NCBI GenBank assembly: GCA_040219575.1 | Contig: JAVJSD010000062.1 | Coordinates: 1 to 64,000 of the forward strand | Source of the DNA: JAVJSD01 sp040219575 | GTDB taxonomy: Bacteria; Planctomycetota; Planctomycetia; Pirellulales; Pirellulaceae | Length of the DNA: 64,000 bases | Direction: 5' to 3' | Shown: positions 1 to 8,947 of the stretch, in pieces | Position numbering within the stretch: position 1 is the stretch's first letter | Layout of the letters: each line of letters starts with the position of its first letter | Notes under the pieces: generated by a model | Database searches by the model: none | The model's input: only the letters and a program-made list of their open reading frames with translations | Told to the model about the DNA's origin: nothing | Program-made: the position numbers and the translations under genes

Positions 1-70
1 GCCGGCGGACGATCGCCGCCTTCTGGTCATCGCCGAAGGTCCGTCGCTTACGTTCTTTCGAGTCGTTCAT
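1..70 (-). CDS. Transposase orfA-like protein, N-terminal part (cut by window edge)
   Basis: Reading the minus strand from the ATG at 70 gives MNDSKERKRRTFGDDQKAAI and then VRR before the window ends. This matches the start of the small helix-turn-helix orfA transposase of IS3-like elements as I recall it from planctomycetes (lysine/arginine-rich start, then F-x-D-D-Q-K-A-A-I-V-R-R). In such elements orfA binds the IS ends and is followed by a DDE orfB, which would lie outside the window. A GGAG stands about 12 bases before the ATG. Only 23 residues are visible, so the family call rests on a short motif, and whether the element is intact cannot be judged. Confidence 0.55.
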   Translation of the reverse strand, partial: MNDSKERKRRTFGDDQKAAIVRR

Positions 71-319
71 GGAATGGGGCTCCGTAAGAGTTATGCTAAC
101 TCCTACCAGCCGACATTCCAGTTCCATGAGAGGCAGGACAGATCCACCTCGATCTGAGTTAAATCGGAAGCCGTTGCAAATGCTATCTGCGGCTGGATAT
201 TCTACCGATGAAGATGCGTCATCGGTACAATACCTTCCCCGTCGCCGATGACGGCCTGACCGAAGTGATAAACCGAGCACTCCTGGTCATTGACGTCTGG
301 AATGAAATCTCCGCAGGCG
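71..319. other. Intergenic region upstream of the transposase-like gene
   Basis: No convincing coding region is present. If the left-edge gene is an IS orfA, the IS end should lie in this stretch, but I could not identify a terminal inverted repeat without the other end of the element. Confidence 0.4.
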
Positions 320-1270
320 TTAGTTCGCAGCCGCCACAGCCCGATGGGCGGTCTCTTGGAGGAAGCGGGCATAGTCGGCATCGAGCCCGGCTGTGAACGT
401 ATTGCCGACGCAGTTCGTCCCAAACATCACCTCGTACCACACGCACGCGCCGAGATACCGACCAGCCGGACTTGAATGGTGGCCGTCCATGCTGAGCGTC
501 GGCGCAGCCTGGCCATTCATTTGCCACTTGTAGCCGACGTGTAGCGAGTGCGTTTGGTCTGGCAACTCTGGTGCGCTGGCCTGTTTGGGATTGAAAGTCG
601 CATCTGGCTTGTAACCCCATTTGACTTCCGTGTCGGCGGCGTAGAAGGCGTCCCCCACAGGAATCAGCCGCACTCCCAGTTCCGTGGCAATCGTGCGGTA
701 GGCTTTCGCTAGTTGGTCGTACATTTCGCGTTGGGTGCGAGGTTCGCCTGGGTCACGCCCGGGAGACGTGAAGCGCCGATCGTCCACGCGATAGGCCCAC
801 GTCTCGTGCAGCAGCAGTTCCGCCTCGGGTGCGTGCTGCTTCACGTAGGCCTGCATCTTCGCCGCGTAGGGACGATAAGTGGCAGCGTCGTGGCTGATGG
901 AACTCCGTTGCTGAATCGTTACGAAGTCGTGGGGACCGTCGCGCAGAATCTCCTTGAGGCCCTGGCCGTTGCCGTAGAGGCCCTTACGGTCGCTGGGGTC
1001 ATGCTCATGCAACTGGGCCTTGTCCCAATGCAGTTGCAGCGGGCTGCCGCCAATCGTCGCGGTTTTCAAGATCAGCCGATTTCCATCCGCAGCCGCTAGT
1101 TTGCCGAGAAATGTAGTGGCATCGTGCGAAAAGCTGTTGCCGATCGCAAGCACGCGGACCGTTTTCGTGGCCGTCGCCTTCTCCACAAGACGCGAAGGCT
1201 CAGCGGCTGGAAGCCACGCGGCGATCGCCATCCAGAGCAACGAAACAGCCGAGCAACGAATGAGATTCAT
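320..1270 (-). CDS. DUF4886-type secreted SGNH-fold protein
   Basis: The ATG at 1270 gives a 316-residue protein with an N-terminal hydrophobic signal segment (about residues 7-22) ending in PAAEPS, so export is likely. The block RVLAIGNSFSHD (about 39-50) is the nucleophile-type GNSFS motif of SGNH/GDSL-like DUF4886 proteins. A late DGHHSSPAGRYL block (about 262-273) would supply the Asp/His part of the site. The frame stays open up to 1480, but the upstream part is not protein-like and the signal peptide marks this start. DUF4886 proteins are common in planctomycetes and Bacteroidetes; the substrate is unknown, and an esterase or acetyl-ester role on polysaccharide is only inferred. Confidence 0.8.
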   Translation of the reverse strand: MNLIRCSAVSLLWMAIAAWLPAAEPSRLVEKATATKTVRVLAIGNSFSHDATTFLGKLAAADGNRLILKTATIGGSPLQLHWDKAQLHEHDPSDRKGLYGNGQGLKEILRDGPHDFVTIQQRSSISHDAATYRPYAAKMQAYVKQHAPEAELLLHETWAYRVDDRRFTSPGRDPGEPRTQREMYDQLAKAYRTIATELGVRLIPVGDAFYAADTEVKWGYKPDATFNPKQASAPELPDQTHSLHVGYKWQMNGQAAPTLSMDGHHSSPAGRYLGACVWYEVMFGTNCVGNTFTAGLDADYARFLQETAHRAVAAAN

Positions 1271-1499
1271 GGCAAATGTACCTGGCAAAGATTGCTCCAA
1301 TAATGACGAGTCTGGGCGCGCGAGAAACCCCGCACATGGCCGATTGTAAGCCACGTGATCGCCGAAGTCTCCTTTACCGATGAAGTCGCCGCGAAACTGT
1401 GGGAAGGAGCCAGTCGAACCGGATGGCCAAGGCCAACAACCTGGCCACATCTGGGCCAAGTCACCACAGTGATTCCACACCTCGGAGTTCCCACCGGCA

Positions 1500-1829
1500 A
1501 TGCCCCAAGGCAGCTCAGAAATTCACACGCTCGACGACCTGCGTGATTTCGTCGAGCGGACGAACTGCGACCGGCAGCAACTTTTGCTCGGCGCATTTCA
1601 GTTTTACGAGAGGGTTCTTGTGCGAAATGGTCGAACATGCGGTCTGCATTTCACTCTGAGCGGGCCTCGGGCCGTGCAGTACTCAGCGATCTGGGACGTG
1701 GCTCGTCATACGATCTTGTTCTACGACTGCAACGGTGAGCGCTCTTGTCGCTGCGATTTGGCCGTCACCAGCGGACTGCTAGAAGAACTGGATGGCTTGG
1801 CTGGTGTGAACGAGAAACTCGCCGCTTGA
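1500..1829 (+). CDS. Conserved hypothetical small protein
   Basis: A 109-residue protein with normal codon use. It shows the run GLHFTLSGPRAVQYSAIWD followed by TILFYDCNGER, a pattern I associate with short planctomycete proteins of unknown function. There is no signal peptide or membrane segment, so it is probably cytoplasmic. A GGAG lies about 12 bases before the ATG. It stands alone between the minus-strand DUF4886 gene and the minus-strand chimeric remnant. No function can be assigned. Confidence 0.6.
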   Translation: MPQGSSEIHTLDDLRDFVERTNCDRQQLLLGAFQFYERVLVRNGRTCGLHFTLSGPRAVQYSAIWDVARHTILFYDCNGERSCRCDLAVTSGLLEELDGLAGVNEKLAA

Positions 1830-1947
1830 GAATGAGCGTGACTTGGGGCGTGTAGGGCAATGCAGTCAGTACTCTCGTGGCGTACGACGACAACAGGTAC
1901 CGCCGTTCGATTGAAGGCGGCTACAAAATTGCCACACCGGCGGCTCG

Positions 1948-2415
1948 CTATTGTGCTGTCGTGGATTCCGATTCGCGGATGCGGATCTTGCGCAGCGCCA
2001 GCGGCAAGCTGTGGTCCTGGAAGCCGATGTAGCCCGTTGCCGGCCGGTCCTTGATCTTGGGATTGTCGAGGTCGACTTCGTTGACGACTTCGCCGTTGAG
2101 CCGCACGGTCAGGCTGCGGCCTTTGGAGGTGATCCGGAATGTGTTCCACTCGCCGGCCGGCTTCGAGGGGTTTTTCGTGGGCGGAATGCCGGGGATAATC
2201 CCGCCGGAATCGTGATCGGTCAACTTGGCGTCGGCCCCTTTCTCGTGTGAGGCGTAGATCTGCACCTCAATGCCTTTGTGGGCCACTGCGCCCGTGAGAA
2301 TGTCGGGGGCCAGAAGCTCATGGACGCCGCTACGATAGTCGTCGCGGAGGGCCAGCGCTTTGTCGCTGTGGCTTTCGGGAACCACCCACTTCAACGCCAT
2401 GGATGCGTCGAGCAC
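1948..2415 (-). pseudogene. Chimeric remnant: PIN toxin head fused to DUF1080 tail
   Basis: The frame starts at a GTG (2415) with MLDASMALKWVVPESHSDKA, a clear VapC-type PIN-domain start with the first catalytic Asp at residue 3. After about 40 residues the sequence changes to GIEVQIYASHEKGADAKLTD and later PAGEWNTFRI and RLNGEVVNEVDLD, which are hallmarks of the C-terminal half of DUF1080 (3-keto-disaccharide hydrolase-like) proteins. A PIN domain normally needs about 130 residues, so the later acidic residues are lost, and the DUF1080 part has lost its own start. A deletion joining two genes in frame is the simplest explanation. The product is unlikely to be an active toxin. The antitoxin-like gene overlaps its start by 25 bases. 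Confidence 0.75.
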
Positions 2416-2621
2416 ACATCTTCTTGTTCGTCGCGGGACTCGCGCAGCGTCTCCACCACCACGTCGCGCGTGATCTTCATGTTGGCCGAGACCCGCCTCG
2501 ACCGTTCCTCTACCCGCCTCCGCACTTCAGGATCAAGCGGCTTTCCGGTCCGAACTGAATTTAAGAGCGCCTGGGAGTCAGATTGTTGAGTCGTGCTCAT
2601 CGAGTGCTCATTCTGTTTCAT
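2391..2621 (-). CDS. VapB-like antitoxin of a broken toxin-antitoxin pair
   Basis: A 76-residue protein containing TGKPLDPEVRRRVEERSRR, a motif typical of small antitoxins encoded just before PIN (VapC) toxins in planctomycetes and cyanobacteria. The family normally ends a few residues after an RE-ARDE block; here RESRDEQEDV is followed by a short tail overlapping the PIN start. An AAGGA stands about 8 bases before the ATG at 2621. The partner toxin is truncated and fused to another protein, so this gene is probably an orphan. It should act as a DNA-binding and toxin-binding protein if still expressed. Confidence 0.6.
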   Translation of the reverse strand: MKQNEHSMSTTQQSDSQALLNSVRTGKPLDPEVRRRVEERSRRVSANMKITRDVVVETLRESRDEQEDVCSTHPWR

Positions 2622-3096
2622 TTTATCGGTCCTTCAGGGGAAGAGGGCGAGAATCCTGCGCTGCTTACTCGACGGATGGGCAGATAGCCCTGGGGTGGGG
2701 CTGTTTGCCACCGGCGTCAGCCCGCAGCCTCAACCGCGGCGCCGCCAGCCCCACTCCGCCAAGTTGGCACGCGACGCCATCGTCCTCTGCCACAAACAGA
2801 GCGAGTCGGTGAAGAAGGGCAAACCGGTGCGGGTGAGGGGGAAATCGGGGGAGAGCGGATTTTCGCGGGAATCTGTAACGCGGAGGCGTTCGGCGACCAC
2901 ATGAGTGATGGAGCATTGGCCCCACCCGGGCGGCGTTCTGAAAAATTCATCAGAAGATATTGATTTGTAGCTCGAAAGAGGTATAAATAGCCCTTGCGAA
3001 AGCAGTCGGTGTCGCCCCCGCCTCCCGCCTGACCACGCACGCCTCCTGTCCCACCTTCCTTGGTTCCCTTTTTAAACTGCATAAGGGTCCCTACGT
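2622..3096. other. Intergenic region with a long imperfect inverted repeat
   Basis: No gene is supported in these 475 bases. Around 2693-2757 a GGGGTGGGGCTG arm and a CAGCCCCACTCC arm flank a GGCGTCAGCCCGC core, a palindromic arrangement similar to the core at 8886-8915. The last 100 bases are C/T-rich and lead into the DUF1501 gene. Confidence 0.4.
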
Positions 3097-4365
3097 ATGT
3101 TGAGCATTCCTAGCGGCACGCGACACTCATATTGCGACGGTGTTTCTCGGCGCAGCTTTCTGAAGCTGGGTGCGATGGGCGTCGGCGGCTTCACGCTGGC
3201 ACACCTGCTGCGGGCCGAAGCGCTCGCCGGGGTGGGCTCCTCGCACAAAGCGATCATCAACATCCACCTCAGCGGCGGTCCTTCGCATCAGGACATGTTC
3301 GACCTCAAGCCGCAGGCGCCGGTCGAATACCGCGGCGAGTTCAACCCGATCAAGACCAACGTCGACGGGTTTGAAATCTGCGAGCATTTCCCGCAGCTGG
3401 CGACGATGGCCGACAAGTTCGCCGTCATCCGCTCGCTGATCGGCATGCACAACGATCACAGCAATTTCCACACGCACACCGGCTTCGGCCGCCGCGAACT
3501 GCTCAACGCGGGCGGTCGCCCGGCGCTGGGCAGCGTGGTGTCGCGCGTGCTGGGCCCGACCGAAGGCGGCGCGCCCCCCTTCATTTCCTACAACGGCGGC
3601 GAGCCCGGCTACCTGGGTCCCGTCTACTCGCCCTATTCGCCGAGCGGCGGCAACCTGAAGCTCACCGGCGGCCTGACCGAGGAGCGGCTCAACACCCGCA
3701 CCAACCTGCTCACTTCGCTCGACAGCCTGCGTCGCGACATGGACGTCAAGGGCGACATGGAAGCCCTCGATTCCTACACTCGCCGGGCCGTGGGCGTGGT
3801 CACCTCGGGCAAGGTGGCCGACGCGCTCGATCTGGGCAAGGAAGACCCCAAAGTGGTCGAGCGCTACACGAGCCAAGGCCGCAACTTCCTCACGGCTCGC
3901 CGGCTGATCGAAGCCGGCGTCCGCGTGGTGACCTTCAACTGGGGCGGCTGGGACACGCACAGCAACAACTTCGTCACGCTGAAGCGGCAGTTGCCGCAAC
4001 TCGACGTGGCGATGAGCGCCCTGTTGACCGACCTGCACGAGCGCGGGCTCGACAAGGACGTGACCGTGGTGATGTGGGGCGAGTTCGGCCGCACCCCGCG
4101 CGTCAACAGCGGCGCCGGCCGCGACCACTGGCCGCAACTGGCGACCTGCTTCCTGGCGGGCGGCGGCATGCGAACGGGCCAGGCCGTGGGAACCTCGACC
4201 AAATACGGCGAGACGGCCCTGGATCGCCCGGTGCACCTGCAGCAAGTCTTCGCCACGCTGTACCACAACCTGGGCATCGACGTGAACACCACGCAGCTCT
4301 TCGACACCGCCGGCCGGCCGCAGTACCTGGTCGAGCAGCGCGAAGTGATCCGCGAGTTGGTGTAG
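3097..4365 (+). CDS. DUF1501 family Tat-exported protein
   Basis: A 422-residue DUF1501 protein, a sulfatase/alkaline-phosphatase-like fold very common in planctomycetes. The N-terminus has the twin-arginine motif SRRSFLKLGAMGVGGF (about 17-32) followed by a hydrophobic stretch and ALAG, so Tat export is likely. Family blocks include INIHLSGGPSHQDMFDLKP, FNWGGWDTHSNNF and VVMWGEFGRTPRVN. DUF1501 genes usually follow a DUF1549/DUF1553 cytochrome-like gene; no such partner is beside this copy. A strong terminator follows at 4398-4434, so it is probably transcribed alone. The biochemical role is unknown. Confidence 0.93.
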   Translation: MLSIPSGTRHSYCDGVSRRSFLKLGAMGVGGFTLAHLLRAEALAGVGSSHKAIINIHLSGGPSHQDMFDLKPQAPVEYRGEFNPIKTNVDGFEICEHFPQLATMADKFAVIRSLIGMHNDHSNFHTHTGFGRRELLNAGGRPALGSVVSRVLGPTEGGAPPFISYNGGEPGYLGPVYSPYSPSGGNLKLTGGLTEERLNTRTNLLTSLDSLRRDMDVKGDMEALDSYTRRAVGVVTSGKVADALDLGKEDPKVVERYTSQGRNFLTARRLIEAGVRVVTFNWGGWDTHSNNFVTLKRQLPQLDVAMSALLTDLHERGLDKDVTVVMWGEFGRTPRVNSGAGRDHWPQLATCFLAGGGMRTGQAVGTSTKYGETALDRPVHLQQVFATLYHNLGIDVNTTQLFDTAGRPQYLVEQREVIRELV

Positions 4366-4397
4366 GCCGCCTGTCGCGCGGTTATTGATGAACGATC

Positions 4398-4434
4398 AAG
4401 CGAGGCGCCGAGAATCTCGGCGCCTCGCTTTTTT
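4398..4434 (+). terminator. Rho-independent terminator after the DUF1501 gene
   Basis: A perfect 15-bp stem (AAGCGAGGCGCCGAG and its complement) with a 3-base AAT loop is followed by four more T residues. It sits 33 bases after the DUF1501 stop. The A-run before the stem could also make it work in the other direction for the convergent lipoprotein gene at 4509. Confidence 0.9.
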
Positions 4435-4508
4435 CACGCGCGGACATCCACCGCATCCGTCGCCGGCCTTTTGGCAAGATGCCATTGCGAATGCGAGAAA
4501 CCGCGGTG

Positions 4509-5444
4509 CTATGGCGACTGGGAATTGAGTTGCTCAGCGTTCAAGTGCTGAAAAGCTTCCTCGAGTTGCGCGCGTTTGGAATCGATCTTCTGTCGCTCCG
4601 CCTTCCAGGCTTCGGCCGAATCGACATCGATCTGGTCCAGCATCGCGCCGATCTCCTGACGCATCTGCTTGACCTTTTCGAGTTGCTGGCGTTTGCGCTC
4701 GGCGTGTTGTTCAAACTCTGACACGTGGCGGTCCACCTTCTCGAGGCTCGCTCGGGTCTCGTCGCGGTATTCCTCCTTCTTCTGCTCGACAAACGCCTGC
4801 ACCGTGTTGATCAGGTCGTCGACCGTGATCTTCTCGCCGGACGCCGCGGGCTTGCTGGGAGAAGGATCCTCGGGCGTCGACTCCTCGCGGGTTGGTTCGC
4901 TGTCGTCGGGAGCGTCGCTTGTCGAACGTTCGCTTTGAGGCGGCTCGGTGTTCTGCGCGGGATGGGGATCGGCGTCGGAAGCAGCAGGCTTGGCGGGCGA
5001 CGCGGGCGGAAGCTGAGGCTTCGACTCGGCAGGCTCTGGCGGCGACTCCCCGTCGCGCGCGTTGGTCGGGTCTTGCGCCGACGTTTCGGCGACCGGCTTT
5101 TTCACTTCATGCGGCTCCCTGGCCGGTTCGTCGACCGATGGCTCGTCAACCTCGGGTTGCGAATCACCAGGCTCGGCGTCTGTTGACGCCGTGGTCGGCT
5201 CCGCCTCGTTCGCCGCTTCAGCTTTGTCGGCGCCCGATTTGGTCTCTGCCGCCGGGTCAGTCTGGCTGGCGTTTTCATCCTGCGGCTCTGCCTGGTCTTC
5301 TTCGTCTTCTTCCAGCGAGTTGGCCGGTGCTCGGATGGCGCCGTTGTCGCCGTAGGCGATGGGCTGCGGCTGATCGCACCCCATGGTGAACAAGGCAAGG
5401 CCGCCCATGGCCGCGGCCCAACAAAACATGTGCATGCGTTTCAT
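4509..5444 (-). CDS. Highly charged lipoprotein with a long disordered linker
   Basis: The ATG at 5444 has a GGAGAAG ribosome site 5 bases away. The 311-residue product starts MKRMHMFCWAAAMGGLALFT followed by MGC, a lipobox-like signal peptide with the cysteine near residue 23. Residues about 35-205 are almost only E, D, P, S, A, T and K and are probably disordered. The C-terminal 100 residues (from about KITVDDLINTVQAFVEQKKE) are predicted coiled-coil helix. The shape suggests a membrane-anchored spacer or scaffold protein in the periplasm. No family is recognised. The frame stays open to 5846, but the signal peptide and ribosome site decide the start. Confidence 0.75.
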   Translation of the reverse strand: MKRMHMFCWAAAMGGLALFTMGCDQPQPIAYGDNGAIRAPANSLEEDEEDQAEPQDENASQTDPAAETKSGADKAEAANEAEPTTASTDAEPGDSQPEVDEPSVDEPAREPHEVKKPVAETSAQDPTNARDGESPPEPAESKPQLPPASPAKPAASDADPHPAQNTEPPQSERSTSDAPDDSEPTREESTPEDPSPSKPAASGEKITVDDLINTVQAFVEQKKEEYRDETRASLEKVDRHVSEFEQHAERKRQQLEKVKQMRQEIGAMLDQIDVDSAEAWKAERQKIDSKRAQLEEAFQHLNAEQLNSQSP

Positions 5445-5889
5445 GACTTCTTCTCCAGCGGTTGACGCGTGCGAACGAGATGGCCGTGACAACGGGCCTC
5501 CGCGCCGCGTTTTGTAAGCGGCTGCTACGGGAATCGTGGGACGTCGCACGTAACGCGAAATGGTTCGCAAACTCCATACCGCGCCGAAGGCAATCCAAGG
5601 GGTCCATCGCGCGACGCACGGGTCCTTGAGAGAATCGGCCGCGCGGCGCGTACTTCGCCGCGACACCGCGACGCGATGCCAGCAGACAACTTGCCCGGCA
5701 TGCCGACAAACTGGCGAGGCGAGCGACGCGCGTCGGCCGTCGTCTTCAAGGCAATGCGATGCAAAGCGGGGCGTACAAGGCAATCGCCATTCGATTCCTG
5801 CGTGTGTCGGAGGATTCGTGGGAGCGGCATGGCAATTGCCTCGCATGACTCCCGCAAGTGAATTGTCCCGTCCTCTAGGAGTCGAAACG
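5445..5889. other. Divergent intergenic region
   Basis: 445 bases between the minus-strand lipoprotein gene and the plus-strand csbD-like gene. It should hold both promoters, but I could not assign clear -35/-10 pairs. No coding region is supported. Confidence 0.4.
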
Positions 5890-6093
5890 ATGAATTGGGA
5901 TCAGATTGAAGGCAACTGGAAACAGTTCAAGGGTCAGGTTCGCGAGAAGTGGGGCGAACTCAGCGACGACGACGTGGAGCGCATCAACGGCAAACGCGAT
6001 CAACTTTCCGGCATCCTGCAGAGGAAGCTGGGATTGGCCAAGGAAGCGGCGGAGCAGCAGATCGCGGAATTCGAAACGAGCCTGAAGGCCTGA
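5890..6093 (+). CDS. CsbD-family stress protein
   Basis: A 67-residue protein with the CsbD signature: MNWDQIEGNWKQFKGQVREK at the start, then WGELSDDDVERINGKRDQL and a helical end. CsbD proteins are small soluble proteins induced by general stress in many bacteria; the molecular function is not known. The start is fixed by the family (the MNW-IEGNWKQ- block), although the frame is open further upstream. It lies 137 bases before a PRC-barrel gene on the same strand, and the two may respond to the same stress. Confidence 0.95.
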   Translation: MNWDQIEGNWKQFKGQVREKWGELSDDDVERINGKRDQLSGILQRKLGLAKEAAEQQIAEFETSLKA

Positions 6094-6230
6094 CGGTTCG
6101 CAGGCGACTCGACCCGACCGGTGGTTGTTCCGCCGATCGGGGCATCTCCCTCTCCCACATGTCTCGGGGACCGTGTCGGTAGGTACGGCCGTGTCCCATT
6201 CAGTACTCTCTTTCTTTGAGGAGGATTCCC

Positions 6231-7166
6231 ATGGGTTTCCCACGATGGATTGCGGCCGCGAGTTGCGCGGCGATTCTACTGACCGCCGCCGCCGCGCTCG
6301 CGGAGGACAAGTCCGCCCCCCGGGCAGCGGAGGGAGGCGCGAAGGCGCCCGACAAGCGCGGCGCCATGACCACCGACGGCATCGTTCGTTCGTCGCAGGT
6401 TCTCGGCATGAGCGTGCAAAACGCCGATGGCAAGGATCTGGGCGCGATCGAGGATGTGGTGGTCGACATGAAGACCGGCAAGGTGCGCTACGCGGCGCTC
6501 AGTTTCGGCGGCTTTCTGGGTTTCGGTGAGAAGCTGTTCGCCGTTCCCTGGGAGGCGTTGAACATCAAGACGATGCGGAACGACTCCGACGCCATCTCGC
6601 GCGTGGTGCTGTACAACGTCACGCAGAAGGAGTTGGAGAACGCACCCGGCTTCCCGTCCGACAAGTGGCCGAATTTTGCCGACGCCAAGTTCACGGCCGG
6701 CATCGACCGCTACTATGAGAAAGACGGGGAGAAGCGTGACTCGACGAAACCCGGCGCCAAACGCCGCAGTGAGAGCGGCGACTACGACGCCGTATTCCGG
6801 GCCAGCGAGGTCGAGGGAATGGCCGTTTACAACCGCGAGAACAAGCAACTCGGCTCGATCAGTGAACTCGTGTTCGATCTGAATCGCGGCAAGGTTCGCT
6901 ACGCGGCCATGTCGTACGGCGGCTTCCTCGGCGTCGGCGACAAGCTGTTCGCGGTGCCCGCCTCGAAGATTTCGGTCGTGCGGAAAGACAACGAAAACCG
7001 CCTGGTGATGAACATCGAGATCGAAACGCTCAAGAACGCGGAAGGCTTCGACCAGAGCCACTGGCCGAACACGGCCGATCCCCGCTGGAGCGCCGGCATC
7101 GACGAGCACTACGGCGTCATGAAGAAGTCGTCGACCGGGTCGAAAACGCGGCCGGACAAGGAATGA
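6231..7166 (+). CDS. Secreted protein with two PRC-barrel domains
   Basis: The ATG at 6231 has a GAGGAGG site. The 311-residue product has a signal peptide (MGFPRWIAAASCAAILLTAA, then AALAED). It carries two tandem PRC-barrel-like repeats, one around residues 50-140 and one around 185-280. Each has a D-G-x-D/KQLG-I-E/S block, a GKVRYAA-S-GGFLG-G-KLFAVP block, and an end with GF-S-W-N-AD-W/F. PRC-barrel proteins with this plan (FVP/GGFLG type) occur in stress and surface proteins; ligand and partner are unknown. It follows the csbD-like gene and is followed by a hairpin terminator. Confidence 0.88.
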   Translation: MGFPRWIAAASCAAILLTAAAALAEDKSAPRAAEGGAKAPDKRGAMTTDGIVRSSQVLGMSVQNADGKDLGAIEDVVVDMKTGKVRYAALSFGGFLGFGEKLFAVPWEALNIKTMRNDSDAISRVVLYNVTQKELENAPGFPSDKWPNFADAKFTAGIDRYYEKDGEKRDSTKPGAKRRSESGDYDAVFRASEVEGMAVYNRENKQLGSISELVFDLNRGKVRYAAMSYGGFLGVGDKLFAVPASKISVVRKDNENRLVMNIEIETLKNAEGFDQSHWPNTADPRWSAGIDEHYGVMKKSSTGSKTRPDKE

Positions 7167-7235
7167 GCCGACCGTTTCCACCCCGGTGGTGCGGTTGACG
7201 CGTTGTCGCCGCCTTCCGACCGGCGACGACCGGTT

Positions 7236-7280
7236 CCTGCCGCGCTGCGACGTCTCACGCAGCGCGGCGGGTTCTTTTCT
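7236..7280 (+). terminator. Probable terminator after the PRC-barrel gene
   Basis: CCTGCCGCGCTGCG pairs with CGCAGCGCGGCGGG (14 pairs, one G-T) around an 8-base loop and is followed by TTCTTTTCTT. It lies 70 bases after the stop codon at 7166. Confidence 0.75.
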
Positions 7281-7447
7281 TCGCTTCCCCGGCTTTCGGC
7301 GGGCTTTATCGCTCACTAAGCCTCCTCGGCCCGTCGAGGAAAGCGGAGAAACTGCGCCGCAGACCATTTTCTCGGCGTCGACGCATGGCCTATAATCCCG
7401 GTCGTTGCTCTGGTCGCCTACTCTCTTCTCAAGCCGGGAGGCATCCC

Positions 7448-8878
7448 ATGCGCCGCGCGCTCTTGTTGGTCAGCATCCTCGTCGTTTCGCTCGTTGGCGC
7501 CGCCCGCGCCGACGAGGCCGAGCAGTACGGTCAAATCCGCGACCTGCTGCAATCGGGAAAAACCGCCGCTGCGGAAAAGGTCTTCGCCGAGGCGATCAAG
7601 GAGCATCCCGACTCGGCGCGCCTCAAGTCGCTGCGCTACTTGCTCTACGCCTACAACAACCGCGACGAGAACTATCCCGCCGCCGCCGAACACCTCGAGG
7701 CCCACATCGATTCGATGCTGCCCTCGGAGCGCCTGCCCAACGGCAATCTCGCTTCGCTGCCGCAGTTCGTCGATATGCTGATCGCCCTCTACAAGAAGAC
7801 GGACAAGCTGGATGCCGCCGGGAAGAAGCTCGACGACCTGCTGGCCAAGGTCGACGCGGCCGCCGAGCAGGACAACCAGAACGCCCAGATCGCCGCGCGG
7901 GAGCTGCGCAACCGGCAGATCCTGCTGTTGGCCGACAGCGGGCAGGAGCCGCAAGCCCGCGAGATGCTCGCCAAGCGTCTGACGGAGGCCGAGAAAGCGG
8001 TCGAGGAACATGCCGACGACTTGTCAGCTCTGCTCGATTGGGTGTTCGTGCTCAAGGGGGGCAGCGCGCTCGCCGACACGCTCGGCGACAAGGACGCGGA
8101 CAAGAAGCGCGAGGCGTATCTGGCGCGGCTGCTGGAAGCGGCGAAGCAGCACCCCAAGATCGCGGCGCTGACGAGCACCGCGCTCGGCGAGTATGTGTCG
8201 GCGATCGGCGGCATGTCGCGCAAGCAGCCGTTCGAGGCCGAGAAGCTGCTGGAGAAGTTGCAGGAGTTCGCCGCCTCGATCGAGAGCGAAGATCCGATCG
8301 TCAAGTCCCGGGTGGCGTCGCTCGCGCGTTCCGCGCCTTCGCTGCAGCGGAGCATCGACGCCGGCAAGGTGCACGCCGAGTTGATCGGCAAGGAGGCGTT
8401 GCCGCTGACCGCCGAGGCCTGGGTCAACGGCACGCCGCTGACCGACGCCGACCTGAAGGACAAGGTCGTGCTGCTCGACTTCTGGGCCGTCTGGTGCGGT
8501 CCCTGCATCGCGACCTTCCCGCACCTCCGCGAGTGGCGCGAGAAGTACCACGACAAGGGGCTCGTGATCATCGGCGTCACGCGCTATTACAGCTACGACT
8601 GGAACTCGGAAACCAACCGGCCGCAGCGCGAAGCCGATCTTTCCCACGAAGACGAGCAGGCGGCGATGTTGAAGTTCGCCGAGCACCACGAACTGAAGCA
8701 TCGCTTCATGATCACGCCGGACGACGGACTGCTGCAAAAGGGCTACGGCGTGAGCGGCATCCCGCAGGCCGTGCTGATCGACCGCCAGGGCAAAGTCCGC
8801 CTGATCCGCGTCGGCAGCGGCGAGTCGAACGCCCACGACATCGACCAGATGCTCGTCGAGCTCATCGGCGACGAATGA
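7448..8878 (+). CDS. Secreted TlpA-like thioredoxin-domain protein
   Basis: The ATG at 7448 follows a GGGAGG site and opens a 476-residue protein with a signal peptide (MRRALLLVSILVVSLVGAAR, cleavage near ARA-DE). Residues about 25-310 are alpha-helical and TPR-like. The C-terminal 150 residues form a TlpA/ResA-type thioredoxin fold with the redox motif WCGPC at 349-353 and the cis-proline block GVSGIPQAVLIDRQGKVR. Such proteins reduce or exchange disulfides in the periplasm. The helical N-terminal half is typical of planctomycete TlpA proteins and may bind the partner. It has no cytochrome or Dsb gene next to it. Confidence 0.9.
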   Translation: MRRALLLVSILVVSLVGAARADEAEQYGQIRDLLQSGKTAAAEKVFAEAIKEHPDSARLKSLRYLLYAYNNRDENYPAAAEHLEAHIDSMLPSERLPNGNLASLPQFVDMLIALYKKTDKLDAAGKKLDDLLAKVDAAAEQDNQNAQIAARELRNRQILLLADSGQEPQAREMLAKRLTEAEKAVEEHADDLSALLDWVFVLKGGSALADTLGDKDADKKREAYLARLLEAAKQHPKIAALTSTALGEYVSAIGGMSRKQPFEAEKLLEKLQEFAASIESEDPIVKSRVASLARSAPSLQRSIDAGKVHAELIGKEALPLTAEAWVNGTPLTDADLKDKVVLLDFWAVWCGPCIATFPHLREWREKYHDKGLVIIGVTRYYSYDWNSETNRPQREADLSHEDEQAAMLKFAEHHELKHRFMITPDDGLLQKGYGVSGIPQAVLIDRQGKVRLIRVGSGESNAHDIDQMLVELIGDE

Positions 8879-8885
8879 AACCAGC

Positions 8886-8915
8886 GTAGGCGAGCCGCAG
8901 GGCGTCAGCCCGCGG
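8886..8915. repeat. GTAG-headed palindrome, family F
   Basis: GTAGGCGAGCCGCAGGGC is followed by GTCA and GCCCGCGG, giving a hairpin with the GTAG head. It lies 8 bases after the stop of the thioredoxin gene, between it and the end of hpnH. A related core (GGCGTCAGCCCGC) occurs at about 2714-2727. Confidence 0.6.
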
Positions 8916-8947
8916 TGATCGAACCGGCGGCGCGCAGCGCATTGACG

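Noticed and set aside
2717..3082. Open frames in both directions in the stretch before the DUF1501 gene
   Set aside because: They show biased low-complexity translation, no ribosome sites and no domain features.
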